NCBI GenBank assembly: GCA_902538085.1
Contig: CACBDV010000001.1
Span: 1 to 43,765, forward strand
DNA: 43,765 bases
Direction: 5' to 3'
DNA from: an uncultured Alphaproteobacteria bacterium
Lineage (GTDB): Bacteria > Pseudomonadota > Alphaproteobacteria > HIMB59
The position numbers were made by a program, and so were the translations under genes. Below the pieces are notes generated by a model. It ran no database searches. It was not told the DNA's origin and was given only the letters and a program-made list of their open reading frames with translations. Positions 24,277-33,000 of the stretch are shown in pieces (positions within the stretch are counted from its first letter, which is position 1; every line of letters starts with the position of its first letter).

Positions 24277-25218
24277 ATGAAAATAGGTTTTATTGGATTA
24301 GGTAATGTGGGAGGTAAACTTGCAAACAACCTTTTAGAAAATAATTTTCAATTATCGGTTTTAGATAAAAATAGTAAGTTAATGAATGAATTTGGATTAA
24401 AGGGTGCTAAGACAGCTAAATCAATAAAAGATCTTGTGATGAATTCTGATATTTTAATAACTTGTCTTCCCTCTCCCAAGATATGTGCAGAAGTTTTAGA
24501 GTCCAAAGACGGTATTATTGATACTATACAAAAAGATCAAATTTGGATTGAGATGAGCACAACTGAAGATGAACAACTAAAAAAACATACTTCATTAATA
24601 GAGCAAAAAAATGCAATAGCTTTAGAAGCTCCTGTAAGTGGGGGTTGTCATAGAGCTGCAACTGGTAACATTTCTATTTTTGTTGGAGGAAGTAGAGAGG
24701 GATTTGATAAGGCTATGCCAGTTTTAAAATATCTTGGTCGAAAAATTTTGTATACAGGAGACTTTGGCAGTGCATCCATTCTTAAAGTTATTACTAATTA
24801 TTTGGCTACAGTTCACTTAGCTGCATTAGGAGAAGCTTGGACTATTGCTAGTAAATCAAATCTTGATTTGAATAAAACATACAAAGGAATTGCAGCTTCC
24901 TCAGGTAACTCTTTTGTCCATGAAACTGAGAGTCAGGTAATATTAAACGGGTCATATAATATAAATTTTACAATGGACTTAGTTGAGAAAGATGTAGGGC
25001 TTTTTCAGGATCTCGCCACAAAACTTGGGATCGAATTAGAAATTTCACCTTTAGTTCTTGATATTATTAAAGATGCAAGAAAAACTTTTGGTGATCGTGC
25101 ATGGTCCTCAATGGTCGTAAAAAGGCTTGAAAATAAATACAATACTGAATTTAGAGCTGAAGGTTATCCTGAGGAATTGCTAGACTTAGAGGAAAAAAGT
25201 CTTGGTTATGAGATATGA
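24277..25218 (+). CDS. NAD(P)-dependent beta-hydroxyacid dehydrogenase (HIBADH family)
   Basis: A 313-aa two-domain oxidoreductase. The Rossmann motif GLGNVGG (7-13) is followed by the family substrate loop APVSGGCHRAATG (about 117-129), then GSASILKVITNYL with the catalytic Lys in the expected helix, and a C-terminal all-helical domain. Family members oxidise 3-hydroxyisobutyrate, tartronate semialdehyde and related 3-hydroxyacids. I place the start at ATG 24277 because AAAGGAGAG lies just upstream; an in-frame ATG at 24259 would put that ribosome site inside the gene. A BASS transporter follows after 29 bp, so the pair may take up and oxidise an organic acid. Confidence 0.88.
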   Translation: MKIGFIGLGNVGGKLANNLLENNFQLSVLDKNSKLMNEFGLKGAKTAKSIKDLVMNSDILITCLPSPKICAEVLESKDGIIDTIQKDQIWIEMSTTEDEQLKKHTSLIEQKNAIALEAPVSGGCHRAATGNISIFVGGSREGFDKAMPVLKYLGRKILYTGDFGSASILKVITNYLATVHLAALGEAWTIASKSNLDLNKTYKGIAASSGNSFVHETESQVILNGSYNINFTMDLVEKDVGLFQDLATKLGIELEISPLVLDIIKDARKTFGDRAWSSMVVKRLENKYNTEFRAEGYPEELLDLEEKSLGYEI

Positions 25219-25247
25219 TTATTTTGAGTTTTTGTTAGTATTTATCT

Positions 25248-26093
25248 ATGAATTTCATAACTGATGTAATTCTACCATTAGCCTTAGCTTTTATTATGTT
25301 CACTTTGGGCTTGGGCTTGAATTTTTCAGATTTTGCAAGAGTAATAAAAGCTCCTAAAAATTTTATTATAGGTTTAATTAGCCAATTAATTTTTCTTCCA
25401 ATAGTTGCTTTAATAATTGTTTTTGTTTGGCCACTTCAACCTGAATTAGCGATAGGATTAATATTAATCGCTGCTGCTCCAGGTGGAGTAACTTCAAATA
25501 TTCTTACTTCTTATGCTAAAGGGGATGTTGCTTTATCAATATCTTTAACTGCCGTAATGAGCCTTTTAAGTGTAATTTCTGTACCTATAGTTTTGGGCTT
25601 ATCAATGGGATTAATTTCTGACAATTCTTTAGGTTCTATCTCACTAACAGGAATAGCTATAAGTATGTTTTTGATAGTGACATTACCTGTTTTGATTGGA
25701 ATGACATTCAGAGCTGGCTTGTCCTTTTTAACAAAGAGAATTGAAAAGTTTGCTAAAATACTTTCAACAGCTTTATTTGTTTTAGTTTTGATTGGAGCTA
25801 TTTTAGCTGAGAGAGAAAATTTAATTGAGTATTTTGCTCAAACTGGATTGGTAGTTCTTTCCCTCAATTTATTAATGATGATAATTGCTTTTTACTGGGC
25901 AAAGTTTTTTGGGACAGGAACCTCACAACAAAAAGCTATTTCAATAGAATGCGGTCTTCAAAACGGAACTTTAGCTATTTTTGTAGGCACTAGTGTTTTT
26001 GGTGGGGGTCTATATATAATTCCTGCTGCTACTTATAGCGTAATAATGTACTTAACATCTTTAATTTTTATTTATTTTATAAGAAATCGCTAA
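25248..26093 (+). CDS. BASS family (bile acid:Na+ symporter-like) transporter
   Basis: A 281-aa membrane protein with about nine predicted spans. Family hallmarks: FIMFTLGLGLNFSDF at the start, the crossover motif IAAAPGGVTSNILTSYAKGDVALSISLTA (described here as AAPGGVTSN at about residues 79-87 plus GDVALS), and ECGLQNGTLA near residue 236 (second crossover). Members couple Na+ to uptake of organic anions such as pantoate, 2-keto acids or bile acids. The upstream dehydrogenase gene suggests a hydroxy or keto acid. Its stop overlaps the stop of the next, oppositely oriented gene by four bases. Confidence 0.9.
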   Translation: MNFITDVILPLALAFIMFTLGLGLNFSDFARVIKAPKNFIIGLISQLIFLPIVALIIVFVWPLQPELAIGLILIAAAPGGVTSNILTSYAKGDVALSISLTAVMSLLSVISVPIVLGLSMGLISDNSLGSISLTGIAISMFLIVTLPVLIGMTFRAGLSFLTKRIEKFAKILSTALFVLVLIGAILAERENLIEYFAQTGLVVLSLNLLMMIIAFYWAKFFGTGTSQQKAISIECGLQNGTLAIFVGTSVFGGGLYIIPAATYSVIMYLTSLIFIYFIRNR

Positions 26094-26497
26094 ATATAAA
26101 TCTTATCTGCTAATCCAAAACAAAGAATGGCCCAACCTATTGCAAGACCTCCCGTTGATAGCCATCCCTCTCTGGAATATTGGTCAGTTCTTCCTAATTT
26201 ATCGATCTCACCAGTGTAAAAAGCTGAAAATGCAATAATTGTCATCATAATAAACATAAAATTAAAAAATGCCCAAGTAGCCTCAGTGCCTCTAAATAAA
26301 ATATATAACTGCATTAAAACTGCGCCTACTATTACTGCGCCAGCGAACCTTGCAAAAAATGCTGCAGTTACATCAACACCATATTTGCTTATGAAGTTCT
26401 TGGTGTTAAATAAACAGTTATAACCATAAAAAGTATTCATAACCAAGATAATTAAAAAAATTATTAGATAAAATATGCCATTGAAATTTTCGATCAT
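26090..26497 (-). CDS. Four-span hypothetical membrane protein
   Basis: A 135-aa protein with four predicted spans (about 8-25, 42-66, 73-92 and 113-131). It resembles small uncharacterised proteins of marine alphaproteobacteria with YGVD near the first loop (KYGVDVTAAFFARFAGAV), but I cannot name the family. No Cys pair or catalytic pattern stands out. A GGGAGAA element precedes the ATG on the minus strand (26501-26507). Convergent with the BASS gene and divergent from the DsbA-like gene. Confidence 0.7.
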   Translation of the reverse strand: MIENFNGIFYLIIFLIILVMNTFYGYNCLFNTKNFISKYGVDVTAAFFARFAGAVIVGAVLMQLYILFRGTEATWAFFNFMFIMMTIIAFSAFYTGEIDKLGRTDQYSREGWLSTGGLAIGWAILCFGLADKIYI

Positions 26498-26540
26498 ATG
26501 ATTCTCCCTATATGACTTATTATATCAAAAATAAAAATTG

Positions 26541-26571
26541 TTGACTTGGTATAATCAAAAAAAAGTAGTAT
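26541..26571 (+). promoter_or_regulatory. Possible promoter of the DsbA-like/HisN unit
   Basis: Between divergent genes. TTGACT at 26541-26546 is the best -35-like hexamer. A TATAAT hexamer sits at 26550-26555 and TAGTAT at 26566-26571. TTGACT with TAGTAT gives a 19-bp spacer, a little long; TATAAT could instead serve with a weak upstream -35. Motif reading only. Confidence 0.3.
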
Positions 26572-26589
26572 TTAATATGTTTTTTTTTC

Positions 26590-27246
26590 ATGACTGTTAT
26601 AAATATGCTTATGATTGAGTTAGATATTTTCTCAGATACAGTCTGTCCTTGGTGTTACATTGGGAAGAAAAGATTAGAAAATGCTCTAAACAAATATAAA
26701 AATCTAAAAATAAAACAAACCTGGAGGCCTTTCCAATTAAATCCCGGAATGCCGCCTGACGGAATGGATAGACAAGAGTATTTAATTTCAAAATTTGGAA
26801 GTTCAGATGCTGCAAAGACGGTTTATGAAAATATTTATGAAGAGGGAGTTAAGGAGGGAATAAACTTTAATTTTGACTTAATTGAAGTGACACCTAACTC
26901 ATTTAATTCACATAGACTTTTAGCATTAGCATACAATACAAATATACAAGAAAAAGTTTTAGATGATTTATTTGAGTCATACTTTTTGCATGGTAAAGAT
27001 ATCGGAGATCCAAATATATTATTACAAATAGCCATAAAGCATAATATTGATGCTGAGGAATTTAAAAGTTACCTGTCTGATCAAGAGAATATTGAGCCTC
27101 TTGCAAATGAGGAAATACAAGCCAAAAAAATGGGTATAAATAGTATACCAACCTTTATAGTAAACAAACAAATTGTAATAAATGGTGCTCAGACATCTGA
27201 AAATTTTGAATTAATATTTGAAAAATTAAAAGCTAGAATAAATTGA
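26590..27246 (+). CDS. DsbA-family oxidoreductase, FrnE-like
   Basis: A 218-aa thioredoxin-fold protein with an inserted helical domain. The active site is FSDTVCPWC (C19 and C22), followed by IGKKRL, and the C-terminal half has the cis-Pro loop GINSIPTFIVN. This is the FrnE/2-hydroxychromene-2-carboxylate isomerase-like group of DsbA relatives. No signal peptide is present, so it is cytoplasmic, like FrnE, not a periplasmic DsbA. The start is uncertain: ATG at 26590, 26605 or 26611; the conserved fold begins right after the last. The stop overlaps the ATG of the phosphatase gene by one base (TGATG), showing a two-gene operon. Confidence 0.88.
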   Translation: MTVINMLMIELDIFSDTVCPWCYIGKKRLENALNKYKNLKIKQTWRPFQLNPGMPPDGMDRQEYLISKFGSSDAAKTVYENIYEEGVKEGINFNFDLIEVTPNSFNSHRLLALAYNTNIQEKVLDDLFESYFLHGKDIGDPNILLQIAIKHNIDAEEFKSYLSDQENIEPLANEEIQAKKMGINSIPTFIVNKQIVINGAQTSENFELIFEKLKARIN

Positions 27247-28028
27247 TGCATAAAGATTTAGATAAATATATTAATTTTGCAAAAAAATTTCTAAATAAGT
27301 CTGATAAAATTTTAGTAAAAAATTTTAATGCACAGTTGAATATTAATTATAAAAAAGATGAGTCTCCTGTGACTAAAATTGATAAGAAAATAGAAATTCT
27401 TTTTAGAAAAGCAATAAAGGAGCAGTTTCCGGAACACAAAGTTTTAGGGGAAGAATATCAAAATCAAAATTTAAAAAGTGAGTTCTTATGGATAGTTGAT
27501 CCAATTGATGGCACAAAAAGTTTTATACATGGTAACTTCAATTTTGGAACTCTATTATGTCTTTCGCATAATGGTAAACCAATTATAGGATTCATTTCGT
27601 GTCCTTTATTAAAGAAAAGATGGATGGGAATTAAAAATAAAGGTGCATTTATTAATAACAAACGTATTAGAAAGAAAACTTCTAATATTACTCTGAAGAA
27701 TACAGTTGTTAGCTCATCTGCATTTACTGCTTTCAAAAAAAAAATTAAAGAAAACAAATTGTTTTATAAATTATCTGAAAAGATTAGATACTATATATTC
27801 GGTGGTGATTGTGTGCAGTACGGTTTATTAGCTTCAGGTCGAATATCTATGGTTGTTGAAAATAATTTAAAACCTTGGGATTATATGGCTTTAGTAAATA
27901 TTATCGAAGAGTCAGGTGGCGTAATTACTGATTGGAAAGGTAAAGAATTGGATATTTTTTCGAATGGGAATGTAGTTGCATCGATTTCAAAAAAAAGCCA
28001 TGCAGAATTTCTTAAGATTCAAAATTAA
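27246..28028 (+). CDS. Inositol-monophosphatase family phosphatase, HisN-type
   Basis: A 260-aa Mg-dependent phosphatase. All metal-binding motifs are visible: GEE (about residues 68-70), DPIDGTKSFIHG (about 85-96) and PWDYMAL near residue 215. The 'DPIDGTKSFI.G...FGTLL' version is that of the histidinol-phosphate phosphatase HisN of actinobacteria and alphaproteobacteria, so histidinol phosphate is a likely substrate. That would feed HisD encoded at 6270, but inositol phosphate or 3'-phosphoadenosine phosphate cannot be excluded. I start at ATG 27246, which shares a base with the preceding TGA. It ends four bases inside the end of the convergent M20 hydrolase gene. Confidence 0.85.
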   Translation: MHKDLDKYINFAKKFLNKSDKILVKNFNAQLNINYKKDESPVTKIDKKIEILFRKAIKEQFPEHKVLGEEYQNQNLKSEFLWIVDPIDGTKSFIHGNFNFGTLLCLSHNGKPIIGFISCPLLKKRWMGIKNKGAFINNKRIRKKTSNITLKNTVVSSSAFTAFKKKIKENKLFYKLSEKIRYYIFGGDCVQYGLLASGRISMVVENNLKPWDYMALVNIIEESGGVITDWKGKELDIFSNGNVVASISKKSHAEFLKIQN

Positions 28029-29134
28029 CAAATCTCATTAATTAAATATTCATATATTTTTCTAGATTTAATAATTTCATCCTTTTTCACATATTCATTT
28101 GTTTGGTGAGCTTGTTGAGTAATTCCTGGACCTACAATAATATTAAAAGGGTTGTCATAGTATTTTTGAAAAGGTGATATATCTGTAAAATAGTTAGCGA
28201 ATTTTGGAGTAAAGATTTTTTTATTCAATTTGCATATATGCTTAAGTAAGTTTAAGTTTTGTTGGTTTTTCCACTTTTCATTGTAAACCATATCTAGATT
28301 TACAATTTCTTTAAGTTTTACATTTTTACTTTTAAAAATTTTTTTTATTTCTTTTAAATAAAGATAATTGGACTCAACTGTTCTAATATCAATTGAAAAT
28401 GTTGCCTTATCAGGAACTGAATTAATATTTTGACCTGAAAAGAAAGTCCCAATATTAATTGTCGATTTTTTCATATAATCGTTTTTATATTTAAAATTAT
28501 AATTTTTAAGAATATTAATATAATCAATGGCATTATATATAGAATTAATTCCATATTGTGGAGATGAACCATGAGAGGTTTTGCCTGATACCGATGCTTC
28601 TAGCCATAAGACTCCTTTATGTCCTAATAAGGGATAATTATCTGTCGGTTCTCCTGAAATTATTACACTAATTTTTTCTTTTTTTAACTTTTTAGCTAAT
28701 AGTTTTGAACCTTCACATCCTGTTTCTTCACCAGATACTAATGCTAAAATAATATTTTTATTTTTAAAATTATAATCTTTACGATTTAGAATAGCTGCAC
28801 ACATTGAAGCTACAGCAGATTTCATATCTGTGGAACCCCTTCCATAAATTTTACCGTTTAATTCTCTGGCTCCGATAGGGTCATACTTCCATTTTAATTG
28901 ACCAAATGGCACAGTATCTAAATGCCCAATAAAAAGAACATTATCTTTAATACTATTATTCCCAATTTTTATGACTAAATTAGGTCTATTTTTATTTAAG
29001 GGGTATTTTTTATACTTTATTTTTTTTTTATTTAATAAAGTCTCAACAAAATCAAAAACATCTTTTTCAAATTTTCCAGGGTTGGTTGAATTAATTTTTA
29101 TAAGATTTTTGGTTAGTTTAATTTCATCAATCAT
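28025..29134 (-). CDS. M20 metallohydrolase, ArgE/DapE-like
   Basis: A 369-aa zinc amidohydrolase. The M20 signatures are present in order: GHLDTVPFG (metal His and following Asp), GRGSTDMKSA (bridging Asp), VSGEETGCEG (catalytic and metal Glu), ISGEPTD, then the lid domain near residues 175-280 with HGSSP, and a C-terminal metal His in QQAHQTNE. It resembles acetylornithine deacetylase most, but annotation inside this family is weak. Being last in the importer/amidohydrolase run, it could instead cleave an N-acyl or gamma-glutamyl amide made by that pathway. The ATG overlaps the SDR stop by four bases. Confidence 0.85.
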   Translation of the reverse strand: MIDEIKLTKNLIKINSTNPGKFEKDVFDFVETLLNKKKIKYKKYPLNKNRPNLVIKIGNNSIKDNVLFIGHLDTVPFGQLKWKYDPIGARELNGKIYGRGSTDMKSAVASMCAAILNRKDYNFKNKNIILALVSGEETGCEGSKLLAKKLKKEKISVIISGEPTDNYPLLGHKGVLWLEASVSGKTSHGSSPQYGINSIYNAIDYINILKNYNFKYKNDYMKKSTINIGTFFSGQNINSVPDKATFSIDIRTVESNYLYLKEIKKIFKSKNVKLKEIVNLDMVYNEKWKNQQNLNLLKHICKLNKKIFTPKFANYFTDISPFQKYYDNPFNIIVGPGITQQAHQTNEYVKKDEIIKSRKIYEYLINEIC

Positions 29135-29877
29135 ACCATAACCTCACCCCCATTAGGTGAGAGTGTAGCGCCACAATAAAAACTTCCTTCCTCAGAAGCT
29201 AAAAGTAATGCTGTTGGAGCTATTTCTTCAGGCTGAGCAAATCTTTTCATAGGTATAATTTCTTTGGCTTGATCTAAAACATTTTGATCTATTCCATCTA
29301 ACAAAGCAGTTTGTGCTACACCTGGGGCTATATTATTGACTAAAATATTATGATTTATAGCTTCTAAAGATAAAGCTCGAGTAAATGAAAAAATTCCGCC
29401 TTTAGCTGCACAGTAATCTGTTCTGTTTGGACCACCTGAAAATACAAGTTGTGAGGAAATATTAATAATCCTACCAAATTTGTTTTTCTTCATTATTTTA
29501 TAACAATTTTGAGTTAAAAAAAATGTGCTCTTTAAATGAACATTCAATGTTTCATCAAATTCACTTTCAGTTGCCTCCTCAAATGGCCTTGCATAAATAA
29601 TTCCAGCATTGTTAACCAAAATATCCGGTTCTCCAATTGACTGTAAAGATTTTTGAAAAAAATCATCACAATTATCTTTTTTTCCAATATCAATATTTTG
29701 ATTGAAACATTTTCTACCGTAACCATTTATTTTTTCCATAACTAAATTTGCTTTTGTGTCATCTTTAAAATGGCAAAATGAAATATCAGCGCCTTCTTTA
29801 GCAAACAAAGTAGCTATAGCAGCACCAATACCACTAGAGCCACCAGTTACAAATGCTTTTTTGTTTTTAAGTTTCAT
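29131..29877 (-). CDS. Short-chain dehydrogenase/reductase
   Basis: A 248-aa classical SDR. The cofactor motif TGGSSGIG is at residues 10-17, DILVNNAG near residue 85, and the catalytic set is Ser in INISSQ, Tyr and Lys in YCAAKGG (about 153-159). NNIAPGVAQT and the C-terminal GATLSPNGG match FabG-like enzymes. The residue after the second strand (CHFKDD) does not clearly choose NAD or NADP. It lies directly after the kinase gene (adjacent bases) and overlaps the M20 hydrolase gene by four bases. In this operon it probably oxidises an alcohol intermediate; the substrate is unknown. Confidence 0.9.
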   Translation of the reverse strand: MKLKNKKAFVTGGSSGIGAAIATLFAKEGADISFCHFKDDTKANLVMEKINGYGRKCFNQNIDIGKKDNCDDFFQKSLQSIGEPDILVNNAGIIYARPFEEATESEFDETLNVHLKSTFFLTQNCYKIMKKNKFGRIINISSQLVFSGGPNRTDYCAAKGGIFSFTRALSLEAINHNILVNNIAPGVAQTALLDGIDQNVLDQAKEIIPMKRFAQPEEIAPTALLLASEEGSFYCGATLSPNGGEVMV

Positions 29878-30816
29878 TTAATTAATCCTTTCTAATGATT
29901 TGTTCCAATTATCACTTATTATAAAACTCCTAGCACGAAGATACTTAAGAGCACCATATTTGTAGAAATCAAAATCTAATGCGGATAGTTTATCTTGAAT
30001 AAAAGCCCAACTAGCCCATTTAATGTCAGCAATTGCTTTGTAAATATATATTTTTGACTTTATGGTTTCATTAGAAGTACCAAAATATTGCTTTAAAAGT
30101 TCCTCCTCTATATCATCGGTAAAAAACATCTCTCCAAAAAATACTGCTAGATCATAAAATCTATCTCCTTGAAAAGAATACTCAAAATCAACCATTTTTA
30201 ATTCACCAGTTTTTGAAAAAAGAAAATTTCCTGCTATTGGATCGTGAAAGCATGGAACTAAATCTAGACCAGCTTTTAGAAGTATTTCCTTAGCAACATT
30301 AAAATTGTATTTCAAGAATTCAAAATCACTTGGAATTTCACATTTGAACTCACTTAATTGTTTAAAATGATCCTCGACTAAATCTATACCACTTTTTACA
30401 ATAGAGAGATTTCCAGCCGAATGAAATTTTTTATATCCTTCTAAAACCTTTTTTGCTGTATCTAAATTTTCAAATGAGGAATTAGTACAAGTCGTATGGT
30501 CGTGTAAAAAATCATAAATTTCAACACCAAATTCACTCAAAAAATCATAAACTACTGGCCCAAGACCTATTTTAGCTGCAAGAGAATTTGCTTCTAAAGA
30601 AGCTTTTCTGTCTATAAATATCTCAGTACCAACACCAGGAACCTTAATAAAATACTCTTTATTATTATCTTTGTTTAAAACACGCCAATTAAGATTTGTA
30701 ATACCTCCCCCTACAGGTTCGTAATATAGACTGCCTTTGTCCCAGTCGCTAATTTTAGTTAAATAATCTTCTAACTGTTTTTCATCATTCGTACTATGGG
30801 TACCTATTGCTTTCAT
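29878..30816 (-). CDS. Choline kinase-like phosphotransferase (copy 1)
   Basis: A 312-aa protein of the APH/choline-ethanolamine kinase fold. The N-lobe has GGGITNLNW (about 36-44) and a candidate ATP-binding Lys in YFIKVPG. The catalytic loop is CFHDPIAGN with H191, D192 and N197; the metal-binding DFE is at 210-212 (MVDFEYS). The fold phosphorylates small hydroxyl compounds such as choline, ethanolamine or amino sugars in the cytoplasm. It is followed directly by the SDR and shares one base with the stop of copy 2. The equal length and equal motif positions of the two copies mark them as tandem paralogues. Substrate unknown. Confidence 0.82.
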   Translation of the reverse strand: MKAIGTHSTNDEKQLEDYLTKISDWDKGSLYYEPVGGGITNLNWRVLNKDNNKEYFIKVPGVGTEIFIDRKASLEANSLAAKIGLGPVVYDFLSEFGVEIYDFLHDHTTCTNSSFENLDTAKKVLEGYKKFHSAGNLSIVKSGIDLVEDHFKQLSEFKCEIPSDFEFLKYNFNVAKEILLKAGLDLVPCFHDPIAGNFLFSKTGELKMVDFEYSFQGDRFYDLAVFFGEMFFTDDIEEELLKQYFGTSNETIKSKIYIYKAIADIKWASWAFIQDKLSALDFDFYKYGALKYLRARSFIISDNWNKSLERIN

Positions 30817-31754
30817 TAAATATTCTCCATAATTTGACCTATGTCATAACTTAAAAGTTTTTGATTACAGCTTAAAAAACGCCAATTTGAATATTTCATA
30901 AATTCAATATGACTTCTCTTTGAGATTTTACTGTATATAAAATTATAAATTGCCCATTTTAAATCGTCTAGAATTGAATACATAAAACATCTGTTTGCCA
31001 AATTTTGTTTGTATACACCGTAATACTCTTCAATAATTGGGTTTATCTCATTTTTAAACAAGCACACCTCAGCTACAAAAGAACCAAGGTCTGATAGTGG
31101 ATCATTATTTGAGCAAAAATCCAGATCAATTATTTTTATATCATTATTTTTATTAATCATAAAATTGGATGCTGAATTATCAACATGACAAGGAACTAAG
31201 TCTTTATCGATATCTTGTAGTTTTTTTTTTATAAGATAAAAACTATTTGTAAAAAATTCAAACTTGTGGAATTTAGGTAATTTTTTATTATCGATATAAT
31301 TTATATACTTTTCTATATTTGAAAAAACATTCTCAGAATTATCCAACCTTTTTAGCTTACTAAGATTTTTTTTAAAATTAAGTATTTTTGTAATATTATT
31401 TTTATCTCTTAGTTGTCTTAAATTAGCAGTTTTATAATCTTCCAAATAATCAAGTATTATAAACTTTTCATTATTTAAAACAGAAAATAAATTAGCAGTA
31501 TCTTTTAACTCTATACTTTTGTAATTCTTGGAAATTTTTTCAAATTGTAATAATTGTTCTGACTCTTCTAGAATGTTTTTTAAAAAAAACTTTTTATTCT
31601 CATTATCGTGAACGCACTCCATTTGGAAATATCTATGCTCAATTGCTTTTCTAGATGGAGATGCTACAGCTAAGCTTAATTCTGATATATTTATAGAGGA
31701 GATATCCCTAAAATTATTATTAATAATTTCAATAATATCAGTGTTTTTCGACAT
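30816..31754 (-). CDS. Choline kinase-like phosphotransferase (copy 2)
   Basis: A 312-aa paralogue of the next gene, with much lower sequence identity than the shared layout suggests. The catalytic loop is CHVDNSASN with H190, D192 and N197, and the metal motif is DLD at 210-212 (IIDLDFCS); a candidate ATP-binding Lys lies in FFLKN (about 57-60). The N-lobe loop differs: copy 1's GGGITN is replaced by a serine/arginine stretch, ASPSRKAIEHRY. So both look catalytically able, but nucleotide or substrate handling may differ. Its start overlaps the end of the M20 carbamoylase gene by 17 bases. No signal peptide. Confidence 0.78.
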   Translation of the reverse strand: MSKNTDIIEIINNNFRDISSINISELSLAVASPSRKAIEHRYFQMECVHDNENKKFFLKNILEESEQLLQFEKISKNYKSIELKDTANLFSVLNNEKFIILDYLEDYKTANLRQLRDKNNITKILNFKKNLSKLKRLDNSENVFSNIEKYINYIDNKKLPKFHKFEFFTNSFYLIKKKLQDIDKDLVPCHVDNSASNFMINKNNDIKIIDLDFCSNNDPLSDLGSFVAEVCLFKNEINPIIEEYYGVYKQNLANRCFMYSILDDLKWAIYNFIYSKISKRSHIEFMKYSNWRFLSCNQKLLSYDIGQIMENI

Positions 31755-33000
31755 CCAAACACTCCTCTGAGATATATTGATAAAGTATATCTAAACAAGT
31801 CTCTAAATCCTCAGGTTTAGTAAATTCTTTTGGGTCATGAATAATACCGTCAACACTTGGGGTTACAAATACTGTGGACGGAACTATTTTTGACATTGGA
31901 ACCGCATCATGTGCTGCAATAGTGTCTAAATACTCATATTTAATATTATTTTTATTTAATAATTCTTCAATTTTAGAATTGATTTTAACATCAAATTTAC
32001 CTGCATCTCTTTTCGAATGAGTGTTTATTATAATTTTAATATCAGTTTTTTTAGAAAGTTCTTTTATAAAGCTCTCATAATAGTTTAAATTTTCCTCTAG
32101 AACATCTTCATATGGAGATCTTATTTCTGAAAAAAGACTTACAAAACCAGGAACTACATTTGGAGAGTTAGGATATACATCTATTTTTCCAACAGACGTA
32201 TATAAAGTTTTTTTTGACAAATCAGACATTTTTTTTAGCTCAGAAATTATAAGAGAAGCAGCATGCAAAGCATCTTTTCTCTGGCTCATTGGTGTTGGGC
32301 CAGTGTGAGCCTGCTCACCAAATAAATGAATATTATGTTTGTGACATCCCCAAAATTTATCGATAATTCCAATTTGATTATTATTATTTTCTAGAATTTT
32401 ACCGCATTCAACATGAGTTTCTATGTATTGTGTTGGTTTTTTAAAAACATCACTTCCTAAATAATCTATCTCTTTAAGAGAGTCTTTGACAGAAACTTTG
32501 TTGGTATCTAAAATTTCATAAGCTTTATCTAAAGCCATTTGTCCGGTATAAACACTACTTCCTAAAATACTTGGTTGAAATCTAGCTCCTTCCTCATTTG
32601 TCCAAGATACAACAGCTAAATTAGATTTGGTTTTAAGATTATTTTTTTTTACTTTTTCAGATATTTCTTTAACAGCTACAAATGCATTGATAACTCCAAA
32701 TATTCCGTCAAAGTTGCCACCATTTGGCTGACTATCAATATGTGAGCCAGATAAAATATAATTATTGCTATTATTGAAGTTTATTAGACCAAAAATATTG
32801 CCAATATTATCTATTTTTACATCAAAATTATTTTCCTTTAATAGTTTAATAAAATAATCTCTACCCTGCTTATCTGCATGAGTAAGAGCAACTCTGTCAA
32901 TACCATTGTTTTCATTTCTTCCAATTTTGGAATAATCACTTAAAAGTTCGTGTAAATATTGTTTTGATTTTGTTGAAATTTTATAAAAGTTATCTTCCAC
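31738..33000 (-). CDS. M20 amidase, allantoate/N-carbamoyl-amino-acid hydrolase type
   Basis: A 420-aa zinc hydrolase of the hydantoinase/carbamoylase branch of M20. Motifs: GSHIDSQPNGGNFDGIFGV (metal His, bridging Asp), SWTNEEGARFQPSILGS (catalytic Glu pair), YIETHVECG (metal His), the lid with GEQAHTGPTPMSQRKDAL, and AAHDAVPMSKIVPS near the end. Family members remove the carbamoyl group from N-carbamoyl amino acids, or hydrolyse allantoate and ureidoglycolate, releasing ammonia and CO2. It overlaps the fused ABC ATPase gene by 11 bases and copy 2 kinase by 17, so it is part of the importer operon. The true substrate may be any imported amide or ureido compound. Confidence 0.87.
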   Translation of the reverse strand: MEDNFYKISTKSKQYLHELLSDYSKIGRNENNGIDRVALTHADKQGRDYFIKLLKENNFDVKIDNIGNIFGLINFNNSNNYILSGSHIDSQPNGGNFDGIFGVINAFVAVKEISEKVKKNNLKTKSNLAVVSWTNEEGARFQPSILGSSVYTGQMALDKAYEILDTNKVSVKDSLKEIDYLGSDVFKKPTQYIETHVECGKILENNNNQIGIIDKFWGCHKHNIHLFGEQAHTGPTPMSQRKDALHAASLIISELKKMSDLSKKTLYTSVGKIDVYPNSPNVVPGFVSLFSEIRSPYEDVLEENLNYYESFIKELSKKTDIKIIINTHSKRDAGKFDVKINSKIEELLNKNNIKYEYLDTIAAHDAVPMSKIVPSTVFVTPSVDGIIHDPKEFTKPEDLETCLDILYQYISEECLDVEKH

